Below, piece after piece: positions 8,437 to 16,403 of a stretch of DNA of 64,000 nucleotides. Source of the stretch: Rhodocaloribacter litoris (GTDB lineage: Bacteria; Bacteroidota; Rhodothermia; Rhodothermales; ISCAR-4553); assembly GCF_011682235.2 (NCBI RefSeq), contig NZ_CP076718.1, positions 3,520,400 through 3,584,399 on the forward strand, written 5' to 3'. The translations under genes were made by a program, and so were the position numbers. The number at the start of each line of letters is the position of its first letter. The stretch's first letter is position 1. The notes beneath the pieces were generated by a model. It did not search any database. It was not told the DNA's origin and saw only the letters and a list, made by a program, of their open reading frames with translations.

Positions 8437-8647
8437 AGGGGTGTCGAGGGGAGACGTGGCTTCATCTGATGGAGGTACAAAAAATGCGAACGCCACGGCC
8501 TTCCGGGAAGGCTGCGGCGAGCGGAGACTATCGCGATGTAGGCGAAGACGACTGTGGAACGGGCCGGCGGGCGTCCATCCGCGAAGCCCTTTCACGCGCG
8601 AGCAGCGGTCTGGGATCCCGTGCCTTCAAAAAAAGGCGGTGCGGGGC

Positions 8648-9232
8648 TTACCAGCCGGGGCGCGGCGCCGGGGGGCGGTCTGCCGGCGGGGGCGCGGTGG
8701 TTGCCGGCAGCACGCGGCGGGCCGCACGGAAGGCGCGTTGCCAGTAGGGTTCGTCGAGGTGGGAAATGGTGACGCCCAGGCTGCTGGAGGCATGGGCGAA
8801 CTCGCCGCAGCACAGGTAGATGCCCACGTGCCGGGTGCGCTTGTCGATCTGAAAAAAGACGAGGTCGCCGGCCCGGAGCGCCTCCGGTCGTACGGGTGTG
8901 CCCGTACGGGCCTGGGCCTCGGTGGTGCGCGGCAGCCGGAGTGCGAAAAGCTCGCCGAAGAGGACGTGCACGAGCCCGGAACAGTCGACGCCCGCGCGGG
9001 AGGCACCGCCCCACCGGTGCGGGGTGCCGATCCAGGTTGCCACCTCGGCCCGGAGGCGCTGCTCGACCACCTCGGCCGGCAGCGGCGTGGTATCCGCCGG
9101 GAGGGGCGTGCGCGGGGCCGATGAGGCACACCCGCCTACCACCAGCACCGTGAGCACCAGCCACGGCACCGGTGGGCCGTATCCCGTACGCCCGGCAGGA
9201 CGGAACCCTCTTGTCGTGACAGGAAAACGCAT
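8648..9232 (-). CDS. NlpC/P60-family lipoprotein (Spr/MepS-like)
   Basis: This 194-residue predicted lipoprotein is a cell-wall endopeptidase of the NlpC/P60 type, which cuts peptide stems or cross-links. A hydrophobic stretch with lipobox VVGGC places lipidated Cys at residue 35. The catalytic triad is visible: C84 in GVDCSGLVHV, H135 in RHVGIYL and H147 in FAHASSSLGV. The ATG at 9232 is preferred over an in-frame ATG eight codons earlier because it gives a cleaner signal. A TATCTTGC promoter-like element lies 40 bases upstream. It stands alone, upstream of greA on the same strand with a 211-base gap that shows no other gene. Confidence 0.88.
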   Translation of the reverse strand: MRFPVTTRGFRPAGRTGYGPPVPWLVLTVLVVGGCASSAPRTPLPADTTPLPAEVVEQRLRAEVATWIGTPHRWGGASRAGVDCSGLVHVLFGELFALRLPRTTEAQARTGTPVRPEALRAGDLVFFQIDKRTRHVGIYLCCGEFAHASSSLGVTISHLDEPYWQRAFRAARRVLPATTAPPPADRPPAPRPGW

Positions 9233-9271
9233 GTACCGAAGAAGCAAGAAGCACATCGACCGGAGCCGGTC

Positions 9272-9279
9272 GCAAGATA
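9272..9279 (-). promoter_or_regulatory. Promoter-like -7 element TATCTTGC
   Basis: On the minus strand this octamer lies 40 bases upstream of the NlpC/P60 lipoprotein start. It is the same word as the element found ahead of the GNAT gene at 19018. There is no convincing TTG about 20 bases upstream, so support rests on recurrence and position. Confidence 0.3.
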
Positions 9280-9423
9280 CGTTCCCGTTTTCTCAGTTGC
9301 GCGGGGTACGAACCGGGAGCGTGTGGGCCGGCTCCGCCCGCGTGGGGTGCCGGGAAGGAACGGAACCGTGCCGCGGTCCATCGTATAACCCCGAAACGCG
9401 TCCGCCTATTTTCCCAGAGAGCG

Positions 9424-9774
9424 ATGTATACGAACCGTGATCTGATCTGCACGGCCCTGCTGGCCTTTGCGGGGGGGGTGGCTGCCGGCATCCTGTTTGC
9501 GCCGGATTCGGGCCGTGCCTCGCGCGAGAAGATTGCTGCCCGGCTTCGTGCCGAACGGCGCCGCATCGAGCAGCAGCTCCGGGCCATGGAGGAGCAACTC
9601 TCCAGCCTGGAGGCGCAGCTTGTCTCGGCCGGTCAGGAGGTTGGGGAAAAGGTGCGCGAGGCGGCCCAGCGGGTTCAGGCCCAGCTTACCCCGGACCTGC
9701 CCGGAGATCCGGACGCCTGGAAGGTCGAGGACAACGAGCTGGGGCGCGACCTGCGCCGGATGCCGCGCCGGTGA
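9424..9774 (+). CDS. YtxH-like membrane-anchored coiled-coil protein
   Basis: This 116-residue protein has one N-terminal hydrophobic segment (about 8-26) containing GGVAAGILFAPDSGR, the glycine-rich membrane motif followed by AP-x-SG that marks YtxH-type proteins. A charged coiled coil follows (about 35-85, rich in E, Q and R). YtxH proteins are small general-stress or envelope proteins of unknown mechanism. The ATG start is clear. It lies 51 bases upstream of a hotdog thioesterase on the same strand, possibly co-transcribed with it. Confidence 0.75.
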   Translation: MYTNRDLICTALLAFAGGVAAGILFAPDSGRASREKIAARLRAERRRIEQQLRAMEEQLSSLEAQLVSAGQEVGEKVREAAQRVQAQLTPDLPGDPDAWKVEDNELGRDLRRMPRR

Positions 9775-9825
9775 AGGCGGGGCGGGTCCACTGTTGCCGC
9801 TTCAGCAGCCTGGAGGCAGGGTCCG

Positions 9826-10281
9826 ATGACGCCGTCGCCGTCCGAGATCTGGGTGGTCCGCCCGACGCTCGAACAGCTCAACGCCCTGAAGGCGGGTACC
9901 ATGATGGAGCACCTCGGCATCACCTTCGTCGAGGTCGGTGCCGATTTTGTGGAGGCGACGATGCCGGTGGACCACCGGACGCGGCAGCCCTTCGGCCTCT
10001 TGCACGGTGGCGCTTCGGTGGTGCTTGCCGAGACGCTCGGGAGTGCGGCGGCCAACTTCTGCGTGGCACCGGAACGCCATTACTGTGTGGGGCTGGAGGT
10101 GAACGCCAACCACGTCCGGGCCGTACGCTCGGGCATCGTGACGGGGCGGGCCCGCCCCCTGCATCTGGGACGTCGCACGCAGGTCTGGGAGACGCACATC
10201 TACGAGGAGGCGGGTCGTCTCGTCTGCATCAGCCGCCTCACGCTGGCCGTGCTCGAGCGCCGCGAGGAACGCCCGCGTTGA
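9826..10281 (+). CDS. PaaI/MenI-type hotdog-fold acyl-CoA thioesterase
   Basis: This 151-residue cytoplasmic enzyme belongs to the 4HBT hotdog superfamily. The sequence QPFGLLHGGASVVLAETLGS carries the HGG loop and the catalytic glutamate E69, the arrangement found in PaaI, EntH and the 1,4-dihydroxy-2-naphthoyl-CoA hydrolase MenI. The second half (GLEVNANHVRAVRSGIVTGR) is the usual substrate-tunnel strand pair. It could serve menaquinone synthesis, aromatic-CoA breakdown or general acyl-CoA hydrolysis. No men genes lie nearby to decide. The length is normal for a single-domain thioesterase. Confidence 0.85.
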   Translation: MTPSPSEIWVVRPTLEQLNALKAGTMMEHLGITFVEVGADFVEATMPVDHRTRQPFGLLHGGASVVLAETLGSAAANFCVAPERHYCVGLEVNANHVRAVRSGIVTGRARPLHLGRRTQVWETHIYEEAGRLVCISRLTLAVLERREERPR

Positions 10282-10341
10282 GCACCCGGTCCGCCCCTGG
10301 CCTTTCTTCTCCCTTCGCTCTGCCGTATCGTGGACCCGGTG

Positions 10342-10421
10342 TAGGGGAATCCCTCACCCGGTTGTGATCGGATGTACCTACGTTTGCCGGTCGTGTTTTC
10401 CCTACACCGGGTGCGGGGAAC
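10342..10421. promoter_or_regulatory. Candidate regulator sites upstream of YceI operon
   Basis: Two dyads lie here. TAGGG-GAAT-CCCTC at 10342-10355 sits inside a longer CCGGTG/CACCCGG palindrome. A second dyad, TTCCCTACACC-G-GGTGCGGGGAA, is centred at 10409 and contains TTTTCCCTACAC (10396-10407), identical to 3332-3343 upstream of the PAS kinase. The first dyad is centred about 43 bases ahead of the start predicted from the -7 element at 10379, a usual spot for an activator. A shared regulon is inferred. Confidence 0.5.
10379..10386 (+). promoter_or_regulatory. Promoter -7 element TACGTTTG
   Basis: This octamer matches the Bacteroidota -7 consensus TAnnTTTG exactly. It lies 168 bases ahead of the YceI start codon. 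There is no well-spaced -33 TTG, which fits an activator-dependent promoter controlled from the palindrome at 10342-10355. Confidence 0.4.
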
Positions 10422-10546
10422 GACTGTCACCGGAGCTGTTCCCGCGTGCGTTTCTTTTCCCTCAGGTTATCGTTCCCACAGACGCTGACCGCGCGGCCGG
10501 GCCGGAAGCCCCGTTCCCCGCGCGTGACGAAAAGAAGGAGGGACTC

Positions 10547-11140
10547 ATGAAACGCTATGCGCTGTATGTGGCGGTGCTCGCCGGGTTGCTGGGGCTCGGA
10601 TGGAGCCTCCCCGGGGTCTACACCCTGACGGCCGAGAGCCGCCTCTGGATCGACGGTACCTCGACGCTGCACGACTGGACGTGTGAGGCCACAACCCTGA
10701 CCGGTACCTTGAGGGTGCCGGACGGAGCCGCCGGCCTTGAAGCGGGGCTCGCGGGGGCCGAGGTCGTCGTGCCCGTGGCAGGCATCGACTGCAAGAAAGA
10801 CAAGATGAACGGGAACCTGTGGAAGGCCCTCAAGGCGGAGGACCATCCCGAGATCCGGTATGTGCTGGATCAGGCCACCGCCCGCCCCGGTGAGGTCGCC
10901 GGCACGTTCGTGCTGGAGACGAAGGGGCGCCTCACGGTGGCCGGCGTCGAACAGCCCCTGGAGATGGCGGTCACCGGGCAGGTCCTCGAAGACGGGCGCT
11001 ATCGCTTCGCCGGCCGCACGGCCTTCTCCATGAAAATCTTCGACGTGAAGCCGCCCTCGCTCATGCTCGGCACCATCAAGACCGGTGAGGATGTGACGGT
11101 GCGCTTCGACGTCGTGGCGGCGCCGGCCGGGACTCTCTGA
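10547..11140 (+). CDS. YceI-family periplasmic protein, copy 1
   Basis: This 197-residue protein starts with a signal peptide (residues 1-24, MKRYALYVAVLAGLLGLGWS). It then shows the YceI lipocalin-like fold: SRLWIDGTSTLHDWTCEA at the start, KMNGNLWKALKAEDHPEIRY in the middle and a C-terminal TVRFDVVA strand. YceI proteins bind long isoprenoid lipids, such as quinone-like molecules, in the periplasm. The ATG is set by a strong AAGGAGG site seven bases upstream, so longer reading frames are not used. It opens an apparent three-gene operon with a second YceI copy and a porin. Two palindromes in its 265-base leader suggest regulated expression. Confidence 0.92.
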   Translation: MKRYALYVAVLAGLLGLGWSLPGVYTLTAESRLWIDGTSTLHDWTCEATTLTGTLRVPDGAAGLEAGLAGAEVVVPVAGIDCKKDKMNGNLWKALKAEDHPEIRYVLDQATARPGEVAGTFVLETKGRLTVAGVEQPLEMAVTGQVLEDGRYRFAGRTAFSMKIFDVKPPSLMLGTIKTGEDVTVRFDVVAAPAGTL

Positions 11141-11151
11141 CCGGGAAGACC

Positions 11152-11850
11152 GTGTCCTCGAACCTGCATCCAACCGCCCGCTCGGCCATGCAAGCACCGC
11201 GTGACATCTACCCCGGAAAGCTGCTGCTCATTGCCGCCTGCATGCTGGCCCTGGCCGGAGAGACCGGGGCGCAGCAGCGGGTTGTGCTGGCCGAGGAGAG
11301 CCGGCTCTGGATCGAAGGGCAGACCAGCGTCAACCGTTTTGCCTGCGAGGCCCGGTCCTTTGCCGGGGAAGGGGTGCTGGCCGGTGGGAACGTCCTCTCG
11401 GGAAGCCCGGCGAAGCGGGGGGCCTCCCGGGGGATACAGCGCCACGTGGCGCGTCTGGTGGTGCCGGTACGGCAGTTCGACTGCGGCAAGGACCGCATGA
11501 ACGCCGACCTCTACGAGGCGCTCAAGGCCGAGACCCATCCCGAAATCGTCTTCGAGCTGGAGGAGGCAGAGGTCGTCGGGCCGCGCAGAGACAGCACCGT
11601 CGCGTTGCGGGTCGACGGGCGGCTCCGCATAGCCGGCGTGGAAAACGACATCACCCTGACGGTCACGGCCTGGCCGGCGGGGGCGGGGCGCTATCGTGCC
11701 CGGGGCGGCTATCCCCTGCGCATGAGCGACTACGGCGTCGATCCGCCCCGTGCCCTGCTGGGCCTCATCCGGGTGCAGGATCAGATCGTTGTCCGCTTCG
11801 ATCTGGTCGCTGTACCGGCGGACTCCCTGAAAAACGAAAAATCGAGATAA
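11152..11850 (+). CDS. YceI-family periplasmic protein, copy 2
   Basis: This 232-residue paralogue begins 11 bases after the first YceI gene. It keeps the same framework (ESRLWIEGQTSVNRFACEA, then KDRMNADLYEALKAETHPEI), but adds about 25 residues around SPAKRGASRGIQRHVARLVV. A signal peptide ends near GETGAQQ. The start is either GTG at 11152 or ATG at 11188. Neither has a strong ribosome site, and both leave a usable signal. The tight spacing and shared fold point to a tandem duplication whose products may act together in carrying or storing isoprenoid lipids. The downstream porin starts 13 bases later. Confidence 0.88.
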   Translation: MSSNLHPTARSAMQAPRDIYPGKLLLIAACMLALAGETGAQQRVVLAEESRLWIEGQTSVNRFACEARSFAGEGVLAGGNVLSGSPAKRGASRGIQRHVARLVVPVRQFDCGKDRMNADLYEALKAETHPEIVFELEEAEVVGPRRDSTVALRVDGRLRIAGVENDITLTVTAWPAGAGRYRARGGYPLRMSDYGVDPPRALLGLIRVQDQIVVRFDLVAVPADSLKNEKSR

Positions 11851-11863
11851 GGAGGCTACATCC

Positions 11864-13129
11864 ATGCGTACACGACGACTGAGCTGGCTTCTGGTACTGG
11901 TGGCCCTGCTGTGGACCGTGCCGGCCTTCGGCCAGGAAACGGACGACGAGAACGAAGGGCCCGAAATCCACGGCTTCCTGCGGCCCGACTGGCTCATGCA
12001 GAAGGTCGACGATCCCTTCCGGGAAAGCCTGCGGGTGTTTCACTTCCTCACGCGGTCGCGCCTGTATGTGCAGGGAACCTATGAGGGCATCCGCTACCGG
12101 GTCGAACTGGGCCTGACGGGGCCGGAAGCCGAAATACCGGTCTCCCGCTCGGGCTTCTGGGGCATGCCGCAGATCCTGCAGGATTTCTATGCGGACATTC
12201 CGTTCCCCGGCCTGGAGAAGGTGTACGTCCGGCTGGGGCAGTTCAAGGTACCCGCCGGCCTCGAAGGCCTGACCTATTCGGCCGAGATGCCCTTCGTGGA
12301 TCGCTCCATCGTCCACGACTTTCTCGGCCTGATGCGGGACTACGGCGGGGCCCTCCATGCCTATCCGGGGGAGAACGTCTCGCTGGTCCTGGCCGTGCAG
12401 AGCGGGCTGGGCCGGAGCATCCCCAACCGGTACCTGCCGGAGGAGTTCGGCTTCCCCTTCCTGACGGCCCGCCTGCAACTGGGACCGAACCGGGGGCATG
12501 ACCTTTTCCGGCTGGCTCCCCGGCTCGCGGGTGAGACGGCGGAGGTACGGATCGGGGCCAACCTTACCTACCACCGGGACGTCGTCGCCGGGCACTCCAC
12601 CGCCCTCAACGTGTGGAACAAGGAAAAACCCATCCTGCTGCAGGGCGGCTGGAACGCCTTCGTCGGCCAGCGGCCGCTGGAGGCCGGGACCCTGCTCATC
12701 GCCGGGGCCGACGTGTCCATGGGCTTCCCCACCGAGGACGGGCAACTCTGGCTGCAGGGGCAGGTCACCCACGGCCAGTATGAGAACGACTACGGCGACG
12801 TGGCGGCCACCGCCTTCTTCGCCCAGGGTACCTACGACCTGGCCCAGGTCGGCTTCGGCCTGCGCTATGCCCTGGTCAGCCTGGACAATCTCGGGGGAGA
12901 TCGGATGGGGAGGCGCGTCATCCAGGAAGTGACCCCCATGCTGACCTACCGGCTGCGTAACAACGTGAAGATCATCCTGGATGGCGACATCCTGCTGGAC
13001 GCGCCGGTGGCCGTGGAAAAAGACGTCGGCGTCTATGTCCTGACCGACCAGCCCGACCAGATCGGCCAGGAGACCATCGAGCGGCAAGATGTCTTCAACT
13101 TCCGGGCAGCCGTGCAGGTGGGGTTCTGA
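11864..13129 (+). CDS. Outer-membrane porin, OprO/OprP-like
   Basis: This 421-residue protein has a signal peptide (ends near PAFGQE) and then alternating amphipathic strands typical of a 16-stranded beta barrel, ending in an aromatic residue (VQVGF), the usual barrel C-terminus. Segments such as LRVFHFLTRSRLYVQG and YVRLGQFKVPAGLEGLTYS resemble the phosphate-selective porin O/P family. Substrate choice cannot be read from sequence. An AAGGAGG-like site precedes the ATG. It is the last gene of the YceI-YceI-porin operon and is followed by a strong terminator. Confidence 0.8.
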   Translation: MRTRRLSWLLVLVALLWTVPAFGQETDDENEGPEIHGFLRPDWLMQKVDDPFRESLRVFHFLTRSRLYVQGTYEGIRYRVELGLTGPEAEIPVSRSGFWGMPQILQDFYADIPFPGLEKVYVRLGQFKVPAGLEGLTYSAEMPFVDRSIVHDFLGLMRDYGGALHAYPGENVSLVLAVQSGLGRSIPNRYLPEEFGFPFLTARLQLGPNRGHDLFRLAPRLAGETAEVRIGANLTYHRDVVAGHSTALNVWNKEKPILLQGGWNAFVGQRPLEAGTLLIAGADVSMGFPTEDGQLWLQGQVTHGQYENDYGDVAATAFFAQGTYDLAQVGFGLRYALVSLDNLGGDRMGRRVIQEVTPMLTYRLRNNVKIILDGDILLDAPVAVEKDVGVYVLTDQPDQIGQETIERQDVFNFRAAVQVGF

Positions 13130-13151
13130 GCGGGTTGCCGGCCTGAAAAAC

Positions 13152-13187
13152 GGAGAGGGGGGCTGCCATGCCCCCTTCTTTTTTTGA
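13152..13187 (+). terminator. Rho-independent terminator after porin operon
   Basis: GGGGGGC and GCCCCC arms pair around a short TGCCAT loop and are followed by CTTCTTTTTTT, a run of T. It lies 23 bases after the porin stop codon and closes the YceI-YceI-porin unit. Confidence 0.85.
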
Positions 13188-13372
13188 GCACGCCCCGCAC
13201 CGGTCGCGCCGGCGTGGGAACGTCGTTTCGGGGCCGGTCGTTGGCCGGGTGTCGCTACGCTGTCATCCCCTCCGGCGTCCTTGATCGAAACACGGGTTTT
13301 TCCGGCGTGCGGGCGCCGGGAGGCCACCGGCGGCCCGGGCACGGCCGGGGCCCCACATCCCGACGGCACACC

Positions 13373-15082
13373 ATGCGCCTCGCAGAGATCCCCTTCGTCG
13401 TGACCGACGTCGAGACCACCGGGATCGACCCCGGGCGACATCGGGTGATCGAGATCGCCGCCGTGAAGGTCGTCGGAGGCGTGGTGGTGGACCGGTTTAC
13501 CCGGCTTGTCAACCCGGGCCGGGCCGTGCCGCGCCGCATCACCGCGCTGACGGGCATCTCGACGGCCATGCTCTATGGAGAGCCCCCGCCCGGGGAGGTG
13601 TTGCCCGGCTACCTCGACTTCCTGGGCGACGGCGTCTTCGTGGCGCACAACCTTCCGTTCGACCGCGGCTTCCTCGACGCCGAGCTGGCCCGTCTCGGTC
13701 GGCCCGCCCTCACCAACCCGGGGCTGTGCACCCTGCGCCTGGCCCGGCGGCTGCTCCGGGGGCTGCGCTCGAAGAGCCTCGGCAGCATCGCCGCCTTCTA
13801 CGGCCTCTCTCCGAACGGGCGGCATCGCGCCCTCGGCGACGCCGAACTGACCGCCCAGGTGCTCCTGCGCCTGCTGTCGCAACTCGGCTTTCAGGCCGGC
13901 CTCGAGACGCTCGACGAGCTGCTCGCCTTTCAGAACAAAACGTACGTTCATCTCGAGGCCGGGCCCGGGCACCTGCAACGCCTTCGGGAAGAGGTGGTGC
14001 CGCGCCTGCCCCGCCGCCCCGGCGTCTACTTCATGAAGGACGGGCAGGGAACGATCCTCTACATCGGCAAGGCCAAAAGCCTGCGCGACCGGGTGCGCAG
14101 CTACTTTACGGGCATCGAGTCGCACGCCGAGCACATCCGGCAGATGGTCGCCGGGGTGCGTGACGTGGCGTGGGAAGAGACGGGCTCGGAGCTGGCGGCC
14201 CTCCTGCTCGAATCGAAACTCATCAAAGCCCACCGGCCCCGCTTCAACCGGGCCCAGCGCCGCTACCGCAACCGTCCCTTCATCCGGCTCGACGTGACCG
14301 AGCCCTTCCCGCGCGTCCGCTGGCAGGCCTTTCTCGCCGATGACGGGGCCGAGTACTTCGGCCCGCTGGGGGGACGGCGCGAGGCCGAACAGGTCGTCGA
14401 ACTCATTCAGCGCTACTACCGGCTCCGCGAATGCGACGACGATACGTTCGCCCGCGGGCACCGGTGCCTGTACGCTGCCATGGGCCGGTGTGACGGGCCG
14501 TGTGAGGGCGGCGACGCCGCCGGAGCCTATGCGGCCGAAGTGCAGCGCGTGCGCGACTTTCTCACCGGCAGGGATCGCACCGTGCTCGAACGCCTGGAGG
14601 CCGACATGCGGGCGGCCGCCGCCAACCTCGACTTTGAGCAGGCCGCCGCCCTCCGGGACGCCCGGGATATGCTGGCCCGCCTGCTCGACCGTCAGCAGGC
14701 CGTCGCCGCCGCCGTCCTGGATCACCATGCCGTGATGGTGTTGCCCGGCCCGCCGGAGGCGGACGACCCCGGGCCCGGGGCGCCGCCCACTGCCCGGCTC
14801 CTGTGCGTGCGCTTCGGCCGTCTCGTCGCCACGCTCACCCTGCCCCTGCCCCCGGGGGCGGACGACGTGATCCGGCTCCGCGCCCGGCTTGCCCGGCACT
14901 TCGATCCCGGCAGCCCGCGTCCCGAACGGTATCTCAAAGAGGAGGTCGATGAAGTCCGCCTCCTGGCGCACTGGCTCTATGTCCACCGCGGCCGGACCCC
15001 GACGGTCCGCTGGCAGCCCGGCGATGACTTCGAGGCCTTTGTCGCCGCCGTGCTGCACGAAGCCCGCCGTCTCCTCCGCTGA
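13373..15082 (+). CDS. DEDDh exonuclease fused to UvrC-like GIY-YIG nuclease
   Basis: This 569-residue fusion has an N-terminal DnaQ-type 3'-5' exonuclease (about 1-175: DVETTG, then NLPFDRGFLDAEL, then HRALGDAELT, giving the DEDDh residues) and a UvrC-like half. The latter holds a GIY-YIG domain (GVYFMKDGQ then LYIGKAKSLRDRV, about 215-300), four cysteines spaced like the UvrC iron-sulfur cluster (LREC, HRCLYAAMGRCDGPC) and a UVR helix pair (ANLDFEQAAALRDARDML). The RNase-H-like second nuclease and HhH tail of UvrC are not recognisable. Similar DnaQ-Cho proteins occur in mycobacteria (Rv2191 type), with a presumed role in DNA repair. The ATG at 13373 is chosen because upstream sequence is unlike any domain. 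Confidence 0.88.
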   Translation: MRLAEIPFVVTDVETTGIDPGRHRVIEIAAVKVVGGVVVDRFTRLVNPGRAVPRRITALTGISTAMLYGEPPPGEVLPGYLDFLGDGVFVAHNLPFDRGFLDAELARLGRPALTNPGLCTLRLARRLLRGLRSKSLGSIAAFYGLSPNGRHRALGDAELTAQVLLRLLSQLGFQAGLETLDELLAFQNKTYVHLEAGPGHLQRLREEVVPRLPRRPGVYFMKDGQGTILYIGKAKSLRDRVRSYFTGIESHAEHIRQMVAGVRDVAWEETGSELAALLLESKLIKAHRPRFNRAQRRYRNRPFIRLDVTEPFPRVRWQAFLADDGAEYFGPLGGRREAEQVVELIQRYYRLRECDDDTFARGHRCLYAAMGRCDGPCEGGDAAGAYAAEVQRVRDFLTGRDRTVLERLEADMRAAAANLDFEQAAALRDARDMLARLLDRQQAVAAAVLDHHAVMVLPGPPEADDPGPGAPPTARLLCVRFGRLVATLTLPLPPGADDVIRLRARLARHFDPGSPRPERYLKEEVDEVRLLAHWLYVHRGRTPTVRWQPGDDFEAFVAAVLHEARRLLR

Positions 15083-15206
15083 GGGCGGGGGCGCTCCGGC
15101 ATCCCGGGGCGAATGCGAGCCGCCCCTCCGGCCCGGTGCGCCGGAATGTCGTGTTTCCTATTTTGATGTTGCCTGACGACGGTCGAACCGGAACACTGGC
15201 ATAACC

Positions 15207-16403
15207 ATGGCCTACAGAGGAACCATCGGCATCCTCACCGGGGGAGGAGACGTGCCGGGCCTCAACCCTGCCATCCGCGCCGTCACCATCCGTGCCCTGC
15301 GCGAAGGCTACCGCGTTCTCGGCATCCGGCGCGGATGGGCCGGCCTCGTCGACCTGATCCCGGACAAGGATGCCGACAACTCGAACAACGTGCAGGTGCT
15401 GACCGAGGACCTGGTCAACCGGGCCGGGCGGACGGGCGGCACGTTCCTGCACACCTCACGCACCCGGCCGAGTCACCTGCCCCGTGCCGTCGTGCCCGTG
15501 CACCTGCGGGACCGGTACACGGCCGAGGTCAACGACGTCACGCCCACGGTGCTCGAGAACCTGGAGTTTCTCGGCATCGACTACCTGATCCCCATCGGCG
15601 GGGACGACACGCTCAGCTATGCGCTGCACCTGCACCGGCAGGGCGTGAAGATCGTGGCCATCCCCAAGACGATGGACAACGACGTGCCCGGGACCGACTA
15701 TTGCATCGGCTTCGGGACGTGTGTCACGCGCACCATCGAGCTGACGCACCAGCTCCGCACCTCGGCCGGCTCGCACGAACGCTTCCTCGTCATCGAGGTC
15801 TTCGGCCGGTATGCCGGCTTCACAGCCCTGCTTCCGACCATGGCCGGGGCCGCCGACCGCTGCGTCATCCCCGAGTATCCGTTCGAACTCGACCGGCTGC
15901 TCGAACTGCTCGTCTACGACCGCAACCGCCATCCGAGCCGGTACTCGGTGGTGCTCGTCTCCGAAGGAGCCCGGCTGGCCGGGCAGGACGAGATGCTCTT
16001 CGAAAGCCACGAAAAGGATCAGTTCGGCCACCGCAAGCTCGGCGGCATCGGGGACAAGGTGTCGGCGCTGCTGAAAGAACGCTCGGCGGACTTCAACCAG
16101 GGACGCCGCATCAACGTGATCAACCAGCGCCTGGGCTACCTCGTCCGCAGCGGGCCGCCCGACGCGCTCGATTCCATCGTGCCGATGGCCTTCGGCAACC
16201 TGGCGCTCGACCTCGTGCTCGAGAACACCTCGGGTCGCCTCGTCAGCATCCGCCACGGCGACTACGACAGCGTCCCCATCGACGTGATCCAGGGACCGGC
16301 CAAGGTGGTCGACGTGGAAAAATACTACAACACGGAGCGGCTACGTCCCCGGTACAAGACGTTCTACCACAACCCGCTCTTCATCATGACGAGCGATGCC
16401 TGA
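15207..16403 (+). CDS. Phosphofructokinase, predicted PPi-dependent
   Basis: This 398-residue enzyme phosphorylates fructose 6-phosphate at carbon 1. The start GTIGILTGGGDVPGLN is the family nucleotide/phosphate loop. Two residues decide the donor: E. coli ATP-PFK has Gly104 in GGDGS and Gly124, but here D134 (GGDDTLS) and K154 (PKTMDND) occupy those places, twenty apart as expected. Asp plus Lys is the established signature of pyrophosphate-dependent PFK, whose reaction is reversible. The catalytic base is in PKTMDNDVPGTD. It overlaps the next gene, a Gfo/Idh oxidoreductase, by eight bases, so the two are co-expressed. Donor specificity is inferred from these residues. Confidence 0.92.
   Translation: MAYRGTIGILTGGGDVPGLNPAIRAVTIRALREGYRVLGIRRGWAGLVDLIPDKDADNSNNVQVLTEDLVNRAGRTGGTFLHTSRTRPSHLPRAVVPVHLRDRYTAEVNDVTPTVLENLEFLGIDYLIPIGGDDTLSYALHLHRQGVKIVAIPKTMDNDVPGTDYCIGFGTCVTRTIELTHQLRTSAGSHERFLVIEVFGRYAGFTALLPTMAGAADRCVIPEYPFELDRLLELLVYDRNRHPSRYSVVLVSEGARLAGQDEMLFESHEKDQFGHRKLGGIGDKVSALLKERSADFNQGRRINVINQRLGYLVRSGPPDALDSIVPMAFGNLALDLVLENTSGRLVSIRHGDYDSVPIDVIQGPAKVVDVEKYYNTERLRPRYKTFYHNPLFIMTSDA

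Noticed and set aside
5908-8469. Open frame of 853 codons on the plus strand
   Set aside because: It is antisense to ltaE, mtgA and greA and begins in the octamer repeat. It is a high-GC shadow.
11765-15058. Open frame of 1097 codons on the minus strand
   Set aside because: It is antisense to the porin and the exonuclease/UvrC-like gene, both of which have clear family motifs, and its translation is low-complexity with no recognisable domain.
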